A stretch of DNA of 64,000 nucleotides from Tolypeutes matacus (taxonomy: Eukaryota; Chordata; Mammalia; Cingulata; Chlamyphoridae). Each line of letters begins with the position of its first letter. The stretch's first letter is position 1. Of the stretch, positions 1 through 12,500 are shown piece by piece. The stretch is taken from the NCBI GenBank assembly GCA_026826555.1, contig JAKSZT010054308.1:2900045-2964044 (forward strand). The letters are read 5' to 3'. Below the pieces are notes generated by a model. That model saw only the letters and a list, made by a program, of their open reading frames with translations, was not told the DNA's origin and searched no databases. The position numbers and the translations under genes were made by a program.

Positions 1-256
1 TGATGGCTGAGCTCTAGCACACAAAGCCTGGGACAGCAAGTATTTTATCCTTGGGCTTTCATAGGCCTACCTCCCACCAAGGCTCCTGATGCTGGACAGA
101 CAGACAACCCCCTCCTCCTCCCACATCTAAACAACCACAGCATCCTGTCGGGACCATTTCGAAGATGGTCTTGCACCCCTCTGCATCCTCAAGGCCTCAC
201 CCCAGCCCAGCACTTATTGCCCCTCTCCAAGAGCAGCTGCCAGGACAGCTGGATAG
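1..256. other. Intergenic, nothing recognised
   Basis: C-rich single-copy-looking sequence with no coding or repeat assignment. Confidence 0.5.
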
Positions 257-472
257 GATGGTGCAGTGGTCAAAGGCAGGGCCCTCAAGCCAGATTACCT
301 TGTTTCAAGCTCTGGATTTACCACTTAGCAGCTGTGTGGCCTCGACGAAGTTATCAACCTCTCTGTGCTTCAGTTTTCTCGACTGTAAGATGAGGCTAGT
401 AATACTACCTACCTCTTATGGTGATTGTGAAGATCAAGTGCGTTAATGTACGTGAAGTACTTCAGATGAGCC
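257..472 (+). repeat. MIR SINE fragment
   Basis: Reads along the MIR consensus: 'gatggtgcagtggtcaaa', then 'ccacttagcagctgtgtggc', then 'gtaagatgaggctagtaata'. Diverged ancient mammalian element. Confidence 0.8.
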
Positions 473-479
473 TGGAGTG

Positions 480-1340
480 GAAAATGTGTTCTATAAATGT
501 GAGCTGATGCTGTTACAATTCCCTAGGCACCTGGTCCATTATCTACTCTCTGGGCTCCAAACCCTCTTTCTCTTTCTTCCTTCAGCCTATGGCTCCCCAG
601 TTAAATTCAAACCTCTTGGCCTGTCTGGAAGGCTATGCTAAGGTGGCCCAGGCGTCCTTCTCCAGTCTACTCTGGAATGGCCTCAGCCCATTCAAGGCCA
701 GTCCCCCAGGGACCCTCCCTGCTGCCAGTCTGACACCAATCCCCACACGGGGACTCATGTCCCAGAGGAGCTCTTTCTTCTGAGTCCCAAAGCACAAAGT
801 GCCTGCGTCCCCCAAGGTGTTTACCTTAGGTGTCTCTCCTCGCATTCCAGCTGCTCCTACACTTCTGCCCACCTCTCTGGGTGGTTCCCAGTCTCCCTTA
901 ACACACACCCCCCACCCTCCCCTGCAAGCTATGTCTTTGCACACACACACCCTTACTTTACTTTGTTCATTCATACTCCTGTGTAAGACTCAGCTCAGGA
1001 TCCCCAGGACCCAACAGCACCTGGCAAGCAGTTGATGAACGATGGTGAAGAAAAGGCCCTGGGAAAGGCAGAGCTGGAGAGGGGAAGGGAGGGTGTGGGG
1101 TGGAGCCTGGGGAGGGAAAAGGAGGGTAGAGACCTTCTAGATTCTTGAGTCCAGATCCTCTCCCCATCTTCTTCCCCTCACCCCTGCAGGTCCAGGGGAA
1201 GAGTGGCCTGGCAGCGCCTTTAGACATGGAATGCCTTTGCCCACCCTCCCTACCCAGGAAACCCCCAAAAGCCACTTCCCACATGCATCTGTCTCTCTGC
1301 CCCACTGAACCTCAGAGCTCCTGGCCACCAGGTCCCTGGG
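480..1340. other. Intergenic, nothing recognised
   Basis: C/T-rich, with a short CA-rich patch near 900-955. Open frames here look like chance products of base composition. Confidence 0.5.
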
Positions 1341-1359
1341 GCATTCATTTTTTTTTTTT

Positions 1360-1391
<32 letters not shown>

Positions 1392-1407
1392 TCTGGGGCA
1401 TTCATTT
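1336..1407 (-). mobile_element. Poly(T) tract flanked by a target-site duplication
   Basis: The phrase 'ctggggcattcattt' occurs directly before (from 1336) and directly after (from 1393) a run of T broken only by a few C. This is the structure of a LINE-primed insertion consisting of little more than a poly(A) tail on the minus strand. Confidence 0.75.
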
Positions 1408-1619
1408 ATCACACACTACTGGTACAGCAAATATTTGTGTTCCTGGAACTCCTCCTTCCCCCCTTTCCCATATCCTGAAGGCTCCCCCTGCTCACCCCCA
1501 GTGTCAGCACCTTTCCCTCCAATCAGTGCCTAAGGGCCAGGACCACGTGAAGAGAAACATGCACTACTTTCTTACTTACTGAGGGACAGCTTACTCCCCC
1601 AGGCTCAGCACCAGGCCCC

Positions 1620-1765
1620 TCCGTCTATTATTTCATTCGATCTCTATAATAACTCCATGAGGAAGACAGGCTTGTCCCCATCTTACAGATGAAACAAACT
1701 GAGGCTCAGAGACGTTAAGTAATGTTCCCAAGTCTGCACAACTGGCACTCAAACCCAGTTCCCTT
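1620..1765 (-). repeat. MIR SINE fragment
   Basis: Reverse MIR: 'ctataataactccatgagga', 'catcttacagatgaaacaaa', 'ctgaggctcagagacgttaa'. Confidence 0.8.
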
Positions 1766-1769
1766 CGCT

Positions 1770-3090
1770 CTCTCCCTCTTCACAGTTGCCTTATCTAGCA
1801 TCCTCTGGGTGCCTAGCAGAGTGACCCATGCCCAGACAAATGCTGACCTTCATGAATGTTGGATGAAGTGGAGAGTGAGCCATTACCTGGACATCTACCA
1901 CCTGCAGGGGCAGGCCAGGGCCGGCTTTCACCCTAGGGGACTGCATCTCACAAGGCAGTCCCATAAGTATCCTTAGGTCCCCTCCAGGTCCCTCCTGTCC
2001 CCCTGCCCTTTCTTCTCCTGGCCCCACCCATCAGCTCAGGTTCAAGAAGGAGTTGGGCATTCCTCTGCCCTGCTCTAGCCCCTTCCTTCCCCCTCTCTTC
2101 GCACACTCCCTCTGTAATTCACAGAAAGTTCAGGCTTTGTACCAAGGCCTTTCCATGATACCCAGGGCCCTCAGGGGAGGTAAGGAAGGAAAACTGCAGT
2201 GTAGACCTGAGCGCCCCCTCCCCAGGGCACCAGTCTGGGTACTGACACCATCGCCTGGCTGGGCCTTGGTTTCCTTACCTGGCTAGTGGGGACACAGCCC
2301 CTGCCTTTGCCCACCTCACAATGCATAGGAGTCTATAAAGGTGAAATAGTATGTGATAAAATATACAACTGCAAACACTGGAGGATCATAAAATGTTACA
2401 CAAATGTAAGGGATTCCAAGCGAACTGTAACTTGGGCATTAAAATGTAACCCACAAAGATTCTTACCATAAAAATTACAGAATCATGGGAAAAGAATCAA
2501 GAACGGTGTTTGCTCCTGAGATTTAACTTCTCTTAAGGATTTTTTTTTTTCTTCATTTGTGCTTCTCCAAGTTTTCCAAGTTTTCTGCACTGATCATATA
2601 TTCCTTATGTAATTAGAGAAAAAAAAGTTATGACTATATATAAATGTAACGCTTCTGAAATGAAAATCTCTGAGCTCCTGCTCTTATATTGCGGTGCAGT
2701 AAAAAATTAAACCAGGGTTGGAAAAGGTTTATCAGCTGCATTGAGAGTGAATGTCCTCCTGCCCACCCTTCACCCAGTTTTTCCATCCTGGGAGGCCAAG
2801 AGCTGGAAAGCTGGAGAGGAGGGATTTCTCCCCAGCCAAAACCACAAGGAAGGGATTCTTAGCCAATTCTCTGCTTGTTTTTCTTCCCTGCCTGAGGCAC
2901 TGTAAGATAGAAGTCCAGCCCATGCGCCTCAAGGTTCACCATGAGATCCCAAAACAATTGTTCTGAGCTTCCCACCTTTCTGAGCGCCAGACCGCCATGT
3001 CCAAATATCCTTTGGACACCTCTGCCTGAAAGTTCCACTGGCGCCTCAAATGCAACATGCCTGCAGCAGAGACAAAGCCATGCACCTCTG
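1770..3090. other. Intergenic, no gene seen
   Basis: Contains a weak MIR-like patch near 2255-2340 ('ccttggtttccttacctggc') and AT-rich DNA from 2330-2710. No supported gene. Confidence 0.45.
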
Positions 3091-3099
3091 CTTACTGGC

Positions 3100-3540
3100 T
3101 AACAGTACTCCAGTTTCTTTGGGGAGCAAAAGAGATCCCTGTTTGGGAGAGTTAGACCCCTGCCCCAGCCCAGCACCCCCTTCTCTTTTACCGACACACT
3201 TGTAGGGGTGGGAACATGAGCTGATTCAGTCCAGTGAGAGTATGGTGGCTGGGAAACTGCTAGAAAGATTTTCTTGTCAAATAAAAAGAGAGCCTCCAGA
3301 CATTTTGCAGCCACTCCTTCCTGTGGCCGAGGCAGCCATCTTGTAACTGGGGTCATGAGGACAGCAGAACAGAGAGAGACAGCAGAAGAGGAGAGTGGAG
3401 AGCGCCAGGCCTCTGATGACACTGTTGAGCTGCTTTCCCACCCCCAGACTGCTTGTCATGGGGGTAAAATGAAGTCTCTGGATTAAACCATTAGTAGTTG
3501 GGTATTCTGCAGCCAAAGTCATTCTTAATTGATACAATGT
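3100..3540 (+). repeat. Degenerate ancient interspersed repeat, unclassified
   Basis: The stretch ending 'attaaaccattagtagttgg...ttcttaattgatacaatg' has the look of the 3' end of an old LTR or LINE element ('...aactgatacaa' type endings). Family not assigned. Confidence 0.35.
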
Positions 3541-3847
3541 CCAAAACCGATCTCATCTTTCATCCTTCCTGGGTCTGCTCCTCTCCGTACCCTATCTGAA
3601 AGCCACCCCAGACTCCTCCCTGCCGTAAGCCCCCAGCTCGGCTCTCATCTAACTCCTCTGCTCATCACTCCCACCGCCACTCAGGCTGAACTAGCTCCCT
3701 ACCCCAGGACTCCTTCCCCCACGCACATTCTATTCCCCCACAGTAACCAGTTATTTTTCTAAAATATAAATCTGTATGTTCACTACTTAAGCAGGATTAT
3801 TCAAAATCCTGGGCCTGGCATTCGAGGTCCCTGGCAACATGGGCCCC

Positions 3848-3976
3848 AAACCACCTTCTTTGTTTGCTTTTTTTTTTTTTTAACCGGGAGGTCCCGGGGA
3901 TGGAACCCAGGTCCCTCCATATAGGAGACGGACGCCCAACCATCTGAGCCACATCTGTCCCCCCAAACCACCTTCT
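3848..3976 (-). mobile_element. DAS-type tRNA-derived SINE (short form) with TSD
   Basis: The minus strand reads 'gatgtggctcagatggttgg...gggttccatccccgggacct' followed by an A-tail. The TSD aaaccaccttct is at 3848-3859 and 3965-3976. Confidence 0.88.
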
Positions 3977-3999
3977 ATCCTCATCCCCTGCCACTCCCC

Positions 4000-4677
4000 T
4001 GTAATCCAGGGCTAAGAATTAACAGACAATTATGGTTAGTAAATCATTACATAGATGCCTTTATATTATAAAATAGCAAAAGGTTAATATCTGAAATTAC
4101 TGAAGCTAAGGAGAGTTGTCTCACCCCTGTTTACGGTTAATCTATACTTAACGTCACTCTTGTGTGTGTTTACCTTTGTGATGGTAATTCTAGATTGACT
4201 TTACCCTTGTTTATAGATTAGGGTCACCCTTGTGCATGCTTACTATTGTGGTGGTAATTCTAGACTGAACTCACCCTGTGTGCATGCTTACTGTATTCAT
4301 ATGGGAAGCCTTGTGACTGACCTCTACTCTACTTTCCTATCTCAGAACCTTGATCTCTGAAAATGACTGTAACTTTGTAACTCTGCCTTGTTTGGGGCCC
4401 ACCTCCTTCCCAGGCTTGTTCAACCCCTTAATGTTTATTAATGAAGGAGCCTGTATCCGGCTCCACCCCAATTTTTCATTAGCACCCTGATGTCATAAAA
4501 TATTACAATTTCTGCAGATCAAAACTGCAAGCAGTTTTGGGCCATGAGGCCACTGGGCTCCATTGTTTGCACAACCAATAAACTCTTTCTCTCTTTGAAA
4601 CCCAGTGTCTCAGAAATTGGCTTTAAAGACCTTTAAAGACACATTGGGAGAAAAGAACCTGCTTTTGCTCTGTATCA
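4000..4677 (+). mobile_element. Solo LTR of an endogenous retrovirus, copy A
   Basis: 678 bp bounded by TG...CA and by a 5-bp duplication TCCCC (3995-3999, 4678-4682). The left half holds imperfect tandem repeats of about 65-75 bp (from about 4133, 'cacccttgtgcatgcttac' type). The right half has AATAAA at 4573-4578, followed by a ctctttctctctttg stretch as in R/U5 of class I LTRs. No internal viral genes are present. A related copy lies inverted at about 23050-23975. Confidence 0.75.
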
Positions 4678-4759
4678 TCCCCAGACACATTCTGTAATTC
4701 TACCTACAACAGAGCTTTCACTGCACAACTTTCATCCCTCCACCTGTGCTCTTTGTTCC

Positions 4760-5010
4760 CTCTTCTCTGAAAGTGTGCCTACCTATCCGCCAAAACCCAT
4801 TTCAAATCTCCCCTCCTTTGTGAAGCCCTCCCACCTCAGTGAGCCCATAGCCTGTTAAACCACTTACATCTCTATTATAATTCTTATCTCATATTTGAAC
4901 TGTACATTTGCCAGAAGACCAGATTCCTTGAGGGCAAGGATGAATTTCAGAGCCCTCAGCACCTCCCAGTGACTCAAGTGATAGAAAATCTGGAATGGAA
5001 GAGGGGGCAA
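4760..5010 (+). repeat. L2 LINE 3' fragment
   Basis: Typical L2 tail phrases: 'tttgtgaagccctcccacc', 'attccttgagggcaaggatg', 'agccctcagcacctcccagt'. Confidence 0.6.
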
Positions 5011-5262
5011 GGGCTGCAGAACCACAGTCCCATCCTCCTAGGCATCTGCCCCTTTCTTCTCCCTCCTCCCCAACTTGCCCCAACAGTCTCTCCCCTCCCT
5101 TACCAAAACTACTAGGGGGAGGGTCTCAGCTTCTCCCATGGAGCCTGGCCCCATCCTGAGTTGGATGTGGGAGGAGAAATAGATGCCATTAGGTTCCGGC
5201 CACTTGGCCAGCAGTAAGAGAAATGTACCAGTCAAACGATGTGGCTTCCGTTTCGCAATATC

Positions 5263-5390
5263 AAAAGCTTTTTCCCTTGGGGGATGGATGTAGCTCAAAT
5301 GGTTGGGGGTCTGTGTCCCATATCGAGGGACCTGGGTTCGATCCCCGGGACCTCCTGGTGGAAAAAAAAAAAAAAAAAAAGCTTTTTCCC
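5263..5390 (+). mobile_element. DAS-type SINE (short form) with TSD
   Basis: 'ggatgtagctcaaatggttg', B box 'gggttcgatccccgggacct', A-tail; TSD aaaagctttttccc at 5263-5276 and again ending at 5390. Confidence 0.9.
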
Positions 5391-5570
5391 ATACATGTGA
5401 AATTTTCCAAAACCCAGTAAATGATATGCCAAGACATCATAAAAAACGTAAACTTCACGAGAGCAGGGCCTTTGCCTACTGCCCTACACTGAGTCTCCAG
5501 CACCCAGCCCAGAGTCTGGTCCAGAGTGCGGGTTCCATAAATACATGTTAAATGAAAGTCAGTCGCAGGG
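5391..5570 (+). repeat. L2-like 3' fragment
   Basis: 'gtaaacttcacgagagcagg' and 'ccataaatacatgttaaatg' follow the L2 3' end. It may be the same old element split from 4760-5010 by other DNA. Confidence 0.5.
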
Positions 5571-5949
5571 TTATTTGTAAGTTCTAAAAATCAATCAGCC
5601 CCACTGCTCAGTAACCAAGAAATGGTTAAATGTATATGTGAATGTTTATTTCAACTTTGCCTCATTGCAATGGCAAACTTTGAATACTTACTCAGTGAAA
5701 CACTATGCTGCTGTGAAAAATATCTCTGTTTACAAAGAGTTTATAACAAGGAAAATTCCTTATGTGGTGAAGTTAAAGGTAGAAAAATGAAGTACAAATT
5801 GAGTCATATTTATCACAACCATCTAAAGCAAGCAAACAAAAATTCACACAAGCAAAAGGTCAGAGAGGAGACTCAAATCTTAACAGTGGTTGGTGGCCCC
5901 CCCCACCTTATTCTACTGTTGTCTATTTTGAAAACTGCACACTTTACTA

Positions 5950-6150
5950 AAAAACTGGAAAACATACACTTTTTTTAAAAAAAAACAACTTTATTGGTAC
6001 AGAATAATAAAGCATATGATTCATCCAAAGTGTACAAACAATGGTATTTGGTATAATCACATAGTTGTGCTTTCATCATTTCAATCATTATTAGAGCATT
6101 TTCATTATTTCAATAATAATAATAAACAAAAAACAGACACACAAACAAGA
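5950..6150 (-). repeat. L1-derived 3' fragment
   Basis: 'aacaactttattggtacaga', 'aaagtgtacaaacaatggta' and 'tcacatagttgtgctttcat' follow the reverse 3' end of L1M-type LINEs. Confidence 0.55.
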
Positions 6151-6599
6151 AATGCTTCACCTCTCTACCTCTCTGTAGCAGCTATGTACAGACAGGGAAA
6201 CAGAGACACACACTTCTTATTTTTCTAAATGATACTGAGGGAGTGGAGCAGAGGCTGCTCCAGGCTCAAGGTGCAGCCCTTCTCTGCTGCCTCACCCATT
6301 GCCCAGAGATGCCCTCGGGCCTGAGCCAGATTAGACCCTGCCCCAGGGCCATGACTCTCTGGCTTTCCCCACCCCCAAACTACAGGGTACCAATCAAGGG
6401 AGAGGCAGCCAAGTAGCTGTGCCCGGTCCAGACTGGAAATGCCACCCCGCCGCAGGCAGCGCCAGGGCCTCCACCCTGGGCACGCTGAGGGTTAACCCTG
6501 CCCCCCAGGAATTCCCAGAAAGGACTCATGCGGGGAATTTCCCAGACAGGCAGACAGATAGACAGACACCTCAGACAGCTCCCGCCACTGAGCACAGAT

Positions 6600-9300
6600 G
6601 TTTGCCTCGGGGTGGCGGTGCTGAGAGCCAACCCTGGCGCACATCTTTGCGGTGGGAGGTCGCCCTAGGCAGAACCGAGACGCGACCGGCCGGGGCAGGC
6701 TGGGGTTAGGAAGGGAGGAGAAGCCCGGGGGCGGAGTTGGTCTGTAGGTCGAGTCTCCCCGCGGAAGTCCCTTCTGTTGTCTCTAGATCGCACAATGCCT
6801 GCCACTCTACCTCGGTCCACCAGGCGTCGCAGCGGCTCCGGGAGGGGTCCCGGCGGTGCCAGTGCGCTGCGGAGCTGCTGTCTGCAAACTTGCAAATTTG
6901 TTGTGTAACTGGTGGCTTTTCTATTTCCCCTAGTGGGCTGGAGGCTCCGCGAGGGCAGTTCACCCTTACACTCTTGGTGGCCGCCGCAGCGCCCGGCCCC
7001 CAGGGGTCTCCTGTTAGATGTGATGAACGATCCACGAACGCACGAACGTATGGATGGAGGAGTGCTGGGATCAACGAATGAAGGGAGAATGTGGCGGAGG
7101 GTGCCAAACGGGGGTCCGCGTCCGGCGGGTGCCCTGGTTTGCCTTCACCCCTTCTCCACCTGCTCGCTCCAGCCCCAGACGCAGGCAGGCTGGGAGCGGA
7201 CGTGGCCCCGCCAGGCTGTGCGAAGCGAGTCGGAACCTGCCCCGGCCCAGCGGCGCAGTCCAGGGACCCCACAAGTTCCTGCCCAATTCGGGCGATCAGA
7301 GAAACGGGAGTCTGCTTCAAGGCCACCTCCTCCAGGAGCCGGCCCTGGGCCACGCTCTCTGAAGTGCTACCTACCCCCCAGCCCCCCAAGCCCTCGTTTG
7401 TTTCTTTTCCGAGCAGTTCTGTCTAGCAGAAGTTAAGTACCTTCAGTGAACAGAGTTCACTCACTGAACAAATACTTATTGACCATCTGCTATGCGTGCT
7501 AGGTGCTGTGCCAGGCTATAGCAGTGAACAAAACAGACCCAAATCCCTGCCCTCACGGAGCTGATTCTCTGGGTTCAAGAGCTGGGATGGGGGGGACTTT
7601 CGCCTTTCGCCCTGGGCGTGTGAGAGGCCGACGCCCAGGTATCCTCCCAGGTGAGCAAAAGGCGCATGAGGCGCGTGCCCTGGGGCTGGTTGGCGGGTAG
7701 ACTTCGGTCTCGGCGGGACGGGGGGGGGAGGGGGCGCACCTAAGGTAAACGCGCTGCTGGGCACGTCACCTGTGGCAGGTGCGAACCGCAGTGGCCGTGC
7801 GCAAAGTTGGGCCCCGACCCGCCCGCGGGGTTACCGGGCCCCGCACACGGTTGGCGCACAGTAAATATCTGTCGTCCGCTGGGCGTGTCGGGCCTCCAGC
7901 GGCCGCGGCCTGCGCCCCGCGGGGGGTGCCCGGGCCCTTAGCCGCCTCAGGCTCCTCCCTGGCAGGGTCAGCGCCGGACTCGTCGCGGCGTCCAGGCCCC
8001 GCGTAATTACAGGGGCTGTCGCCAGGCCTGGCCGTAAAAGAGGATGAAAAGGCCTGGGAACCCGGGAAGCTGGGCCCGCGCCGGCCGCCTGCCGGGTCAG
8101 CGCCCTCCCACGACGCGCAGCCGCAGGGAAGGGCCGGCCAGGAGTGTAAACACACTCTCTAGCCCCCCGAGGCGCGCACCAACTGCCACCCAGCCACACA
8201 CTCGAACCTCCAGCCTCGCCGCCTTCGGCCCTCCCCCTCCAGGCACACACACGAGCCTAAGCAAACACCTGCCCGTCCCCACCCCTGAGCTGGGAGGCAG
8301 ACACCCGCCCCTACCCAGACGGCGGCAGATCCCCGAGGGGAGCCCTGAGAGGCGAATTCCAGCGGGTTTGTTTACACCGCGCGGGGGAGGGGGCCCCAGC
8401 CCGGGGTCGCCGCACAAACACTTGCCTCCCTCCCCCTCCACACACACACTGCCTGCCGGTACACGTTGCCCCTCCTCTTCACACACTTCACCAACATTAG
8501 CATACGTAAGTCAAAGAGTTTCACACGCTTGCCCGCCTGGGGCTGCGATATTACTTACAAATGCTCTCACACTTGCGCGCCATCTCGCGTATTTACACAC
8601 GCCAGATGCACATATGTGGTTACAGTTTGTCACCCTTCCTGCCCAGATTCTCACAGCTCATATTCAAGAGCCCGTTCGCACGGTACACACGCATGTTGTG
8701 TGACACACACGCACGCACACACAGTGCCTGTTTGGCGCATGTAGAAACATGAGCGAACTCCCTCGCGTGCCCAGGGTCCCACGTGTCCCTTCTGCGCACA
8801 TGCACTAAAGGAACGAGGCTTAGCCCCGGCCGCACACAGGGTCGCACTTTATTCCCGGCATCTAGGCGATGACACAATCTCCTGAACAAAGACAACATTG
8901 ACAAACTCAACAAAAACAAACAGCCGCGTGTGCGTGGGGAGGGGTAGAGAGCGCAGAGTCCAGGAAGGGGGTGGGGCGGGAGGAAAGTGTGGGAACGCGG
9001 GCGCCGGAGCTTGTGCCTGCAAGATTCAAGAAAGATGCGGAGCATACCAACAAGCTCGCACCCTGCAAGATCTCCGCGGGATTCATCAAAGCCCTGCCCC
9101 GCACCCACGCATTTGCAGACCCGCACGTGAGAGCTGGTTCCCTTCTCCCGCATGCAACTGCGCGGAGCATAGGCCCATAAAGCTGCACACAGACCCGCAA
9201 GTGAGCGAACACACCCAGCTCTGAGATTTGTGGAGGCAGAGGCTCGCGTAAGGCTCGCGCCAGCACCCCTGGCCCCCTCCCCTTCCCGGCCGCCCCTCCT
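6600..9300. other. CpG-rich shelf upstream of EFNA1
   Basis: CpG density rises from about 6600, peaks at 7700-8420 and stays moderate up to the EFNA1 promoter. CA-rich patches lie at 8440-8730. Long open frames on both strands here are compositional; none resembles a known protein. The length suggests an extended or second CpG-island promoter for EFNA1, or an unannotated non-coding transcript. Confidence 0.5.
7440..7565 (+). repeat. L2 LINE 3' fragment
   Basis: 'cactgaacaaatacttattg', 'tgctaggtgctgtgccaggc', 'agtgaacaaaacagacccaa', then 'ccctgccctcacggagctga'. Confidence 0.75.
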
Positions 9301-9505
9301 CCAGCTCCCAGGCCCCGGGGCAGCCGCGCGCCGGGCGGGGCGGGGGCGGGGCGGGTGTCGGGCGGCGCCGGCCCAAAAGGCGGAGTCGCCAGGCGGAGGG
9401 GCCAGAGCTGTGAGCGCGGCGCTGATTGCCGCGCCGGAGAAAGCCAGCTGGAGCCCCGACCCCGAGGAGCCCCTCGACCCACTGGCCTGGCCAGGCCCCC
9501 GCGCG
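9300..9505 (+). promoter_or_regulatory. EFNA1: EFNA1 CpG-island core promoter and 5'UTR
   Basis: Very CpG-rich DNA directly upstream of the EFNA1 ATG. A cluster of GC boxes (runs of GGGGCGGGG type, about 9336-9356) lies about 150-170 bp before the ATG. No TATA box was seen close to the start. The exact transcription start cannot be read from sequence. Confidence 0.7.
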
Positions 9506-12500
9506 ATGGAGCTCCTCTGGGCCCCTCTCTTGGGTCTGTGCTGCAGTCTGGCCGCTGCTGACCGCCACACCGTCTTCTGGAACAGTTCCAACCCCAAGTA
9601 AGCCCCGAGTCCCCTGCCGGCTGCCTGGCTGCGCCGTTGACACTGCCCTCCCCTCCAGGGCAACTGTCCCGGCCAGGCCCTGTCCTGAGCCCAGGGAAGG
9701 TGACCAGAGGCGGGAGGGATTCTGGGGATTTTCCTCTCCTCACTTCTGCCCCATATCTGGGAACACCCCACCCCAGGGCAGGAACCTGACCATGCCTACT
9801 CGCATGGACACTGCCTCTGCTCTTCCCCTTCCTCCCCCAGCACCCCTGTTACTCCGAAGTGAGGGACCCACTCCGGGAAGTCACCTGGCCCGCACATGGA
9901 CCGCCCTCCTTGGCTGCCAGGGTTCTTGCTCTAGACCCTCCACAGTCAAAGCCTCTGTGCCCCTCGTCTGTCACTTGGGCATCTGCTTGTTCTGACAGGT
10001 ACCCCATGTGACATTAAGAGTGAGCACAAAGTTCTGTGTCCCCTGGAAGGACCCCTCAGCAGGGCTGTGGGCTGCAGGCATTAAGCATTAATTCTGTATT
10101 CCAAGTGACCCTGGAAAGCTCCTACAAGGGGTCTTTTGAGGTTGCATGAGTGAGGCACATGCTCTCCATGGGTAGGCTGAAGTTTATGAGGTTTAAAGTC
10201 AGTAAAATTGAAGAGATGGGAGGACATATGATTATTCCTAATAATAACCTGGGAAAGAAGGTTCAGGAAGAAGGGAAGGGGTTAAGAGGATTACAAAATG
10301 CTCCGTGCAGGAAGGAGTTAATTTCTCCTGGACAGGTTTAGAGCTGAGAGGCAAGTGGTACTGGGAGGAAGAAGCTTCCTTGGATTCTTTGTTCTTGCCC
10401 TTGAGGTTTTCTGAAGTTATGGGAACATCATTTTCGGGAAAACAGGAGATGGAGGAGGAAGGAGCAGGGAGCAGAGTGCTGGGCAGCTTGGGGACCCTGA
10501 AAACACCTAATTCAGCTCCTTGTCTGCCCCCCCACTCCTCCCCCCATCACACTCTCCTGAGAAATATATTGTGCCAGCTTCCTCTGACCCTGTGGCATTG
10601 CCTGGCAGGGGGTCTTTCGTCTGTGGCAGGTTACAGAAGGGGGCGGAGGGAACAGCCAGCTGCCAACCCGAGGTCAACGCCCTCTTGCCCAGAGGGTGCC
10701 AGGGCAACACAATCAGCCCTCCCCCGCTGCCCCCCCAACTTGCTGTCTGTTCTTTGCTTCCTTGACTCAATCTTGTCCTATGGGAGAGAGCAAAGTCCCT
10801 GTTTATGCCATGCCAGGTGTTGGCTGAGGGGGAGGAGGAGACAGGAAGCCATGAGTAGGGAGGGGGGGACCCTGGCCTTTTCCGTTCCCAAACTCCCAGG
10901 TTTCCTCCCTTTCAGGAAGGAGCCTCTTCCTTGCCCCCCCTTCCCGCCTTCCCTGACGCCGCTGCCCTCCTTTCCCAGATGGAGAGCAAGAGTCAAACAG
11001 GGGCTAAGTGGAGCAGATTGTACCCCCAGGAGAGGGGTGACGGGTGCCCCCCTCCCAAGCACAGCTCTGCCCTGTCCATCTGGTGTGCGCACACACACAT
11101 ACACACACACACCCCTACCATACCCAGGACTAAAGGAAGCCGGCTCAGAATGGAGTTCATGGGCAGCCAGGCTAGGCCCAGATGGGGACAAAGATGAGGT
11201 GGCAATGCACTGGGTGGGTATGAGGCTGACATGAGTGACTCAGGGCAGAGGGCATTGGCCATGCGATCTCCAGGCCCCAGATGGAGACAACTTAAGTGAG
11301 AAGGTGGTGCCACTCGGAGCTGTCCCTGGCCTCCTTGTCACCGGAGGGGCATGGACCCTGCCCATGCAGACCTGCCAGCTCCCTTAGCCTGGAGGACAGT
11401 GCCTAGGGGCAAGTGGGCACTGTGCCATGTGGGGTTTGGGGTCTTAGGGGCAGTCCACATTTGACGAGGTAAATTTTCACAGGTTCTCATGAGTGTTGGG
11501 GCGGGTGGCAGAGGTGGATGAGGAATGAGTCAGTGCCCGTCACGGGAACGGGGGACAGATGCCAGGCCCAGAGCTGAAATACCTGTTCCGAAATGGCTTC
11601 TATGTTTATCTCTCCAGAGAGGAATTTTAAAAGCCTCTCTCTGCTCCTCTCTCTCTCTCTCTCTCTCTCTTTTCTCCAGAGTGGGGGAGGGGCCCCGTGA
11701 GCCCAGCTTGAGCATGTATGCTCCTGCAAAGCCAGGCCTCATAGGGGTCATGCTGACTGGGCAGTGAGTGCCCACCCCGGAAGGCCTCTTGGCCAACACC
11801 CTGCCCCTCCCTCCACCACCCATGTCCAGGGCTTTGGTTGGAAGCAAGTTGGCAGCCTGCTCTGCTGAGTCTCTAGCTGGCAGCGCTTGAGGGAATTCAA
11901 AGAAGCTGACCAGCTTGGAGCGGGGGTGGGGGGACACTTTTCTCTCTACTCATACCCGATTCAGACTGGAGCCAGGTGTCTGGAGCTGAGGGGGTTAGGC
12001 AGTCAGTCAGGCTGGAGCCTGGGGGACCTGGAGGGAAAGGGCTGGGGGAGGGGAGCCAGCTGCACCTTGGGAGGAGGGGAGGGGAGAGGCAGCCTCAGAT
12101 CTGAGAACTCCAGCATTTCTGAAGCTCATCTCAGGGTAGGTAGAAGGGTGGCCTTTGAATATAAAGGGACAGAGATGTTTTGAAAGAAGTGGTCATAAAT
12201 TTGGGTAGCTAGAAAGAGAGATTTGAGGAGACGGAATGAATTATGAAAGTGATTTCACTTAAAGGACTGGGGGCATTATCTGTGGGCCTGGGTATACTGG
12301 GAGTTTGGGGAAAGAGTGGAGGTGGGAAATATGGGATATACTTGGTGGTTCAGGGAAGAAAATGAGAGGAGTGAGAGAAGTAAAGACTTAAATGTGTTGG
12401 GGTAAAGAGATGTAGAGTGGTAAAGAGAAAGAGTTACTTGGATTCTAATTCTAGAATGGGCCCACAGTGTCTCAGACTGAGGTCTAAGAGCACTTAAAGG

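Noticed and set aside
4000..4677. A complete endogenous provirus
   Set aside because: No gag, pol or env-like frames and no second LTR in direct orientation nearby; a solo LTR explains the structure, TSD included.
5263..5376. A genuine tRNA gene, because of A- and B-box-like sequences
   Set aside because: The element has a poly(A) tail and TSD and does not fold as a complete cloverleaf; it is one of many SINE copies.
8620..9771. 383-codon open frame on the minus strand, the longest in the window outside known exons
   Set aside because: It runs antisense through the EFNA1 CpG island, has no domain I recognise and is rich in G/A/R/S/P as expected from composition.
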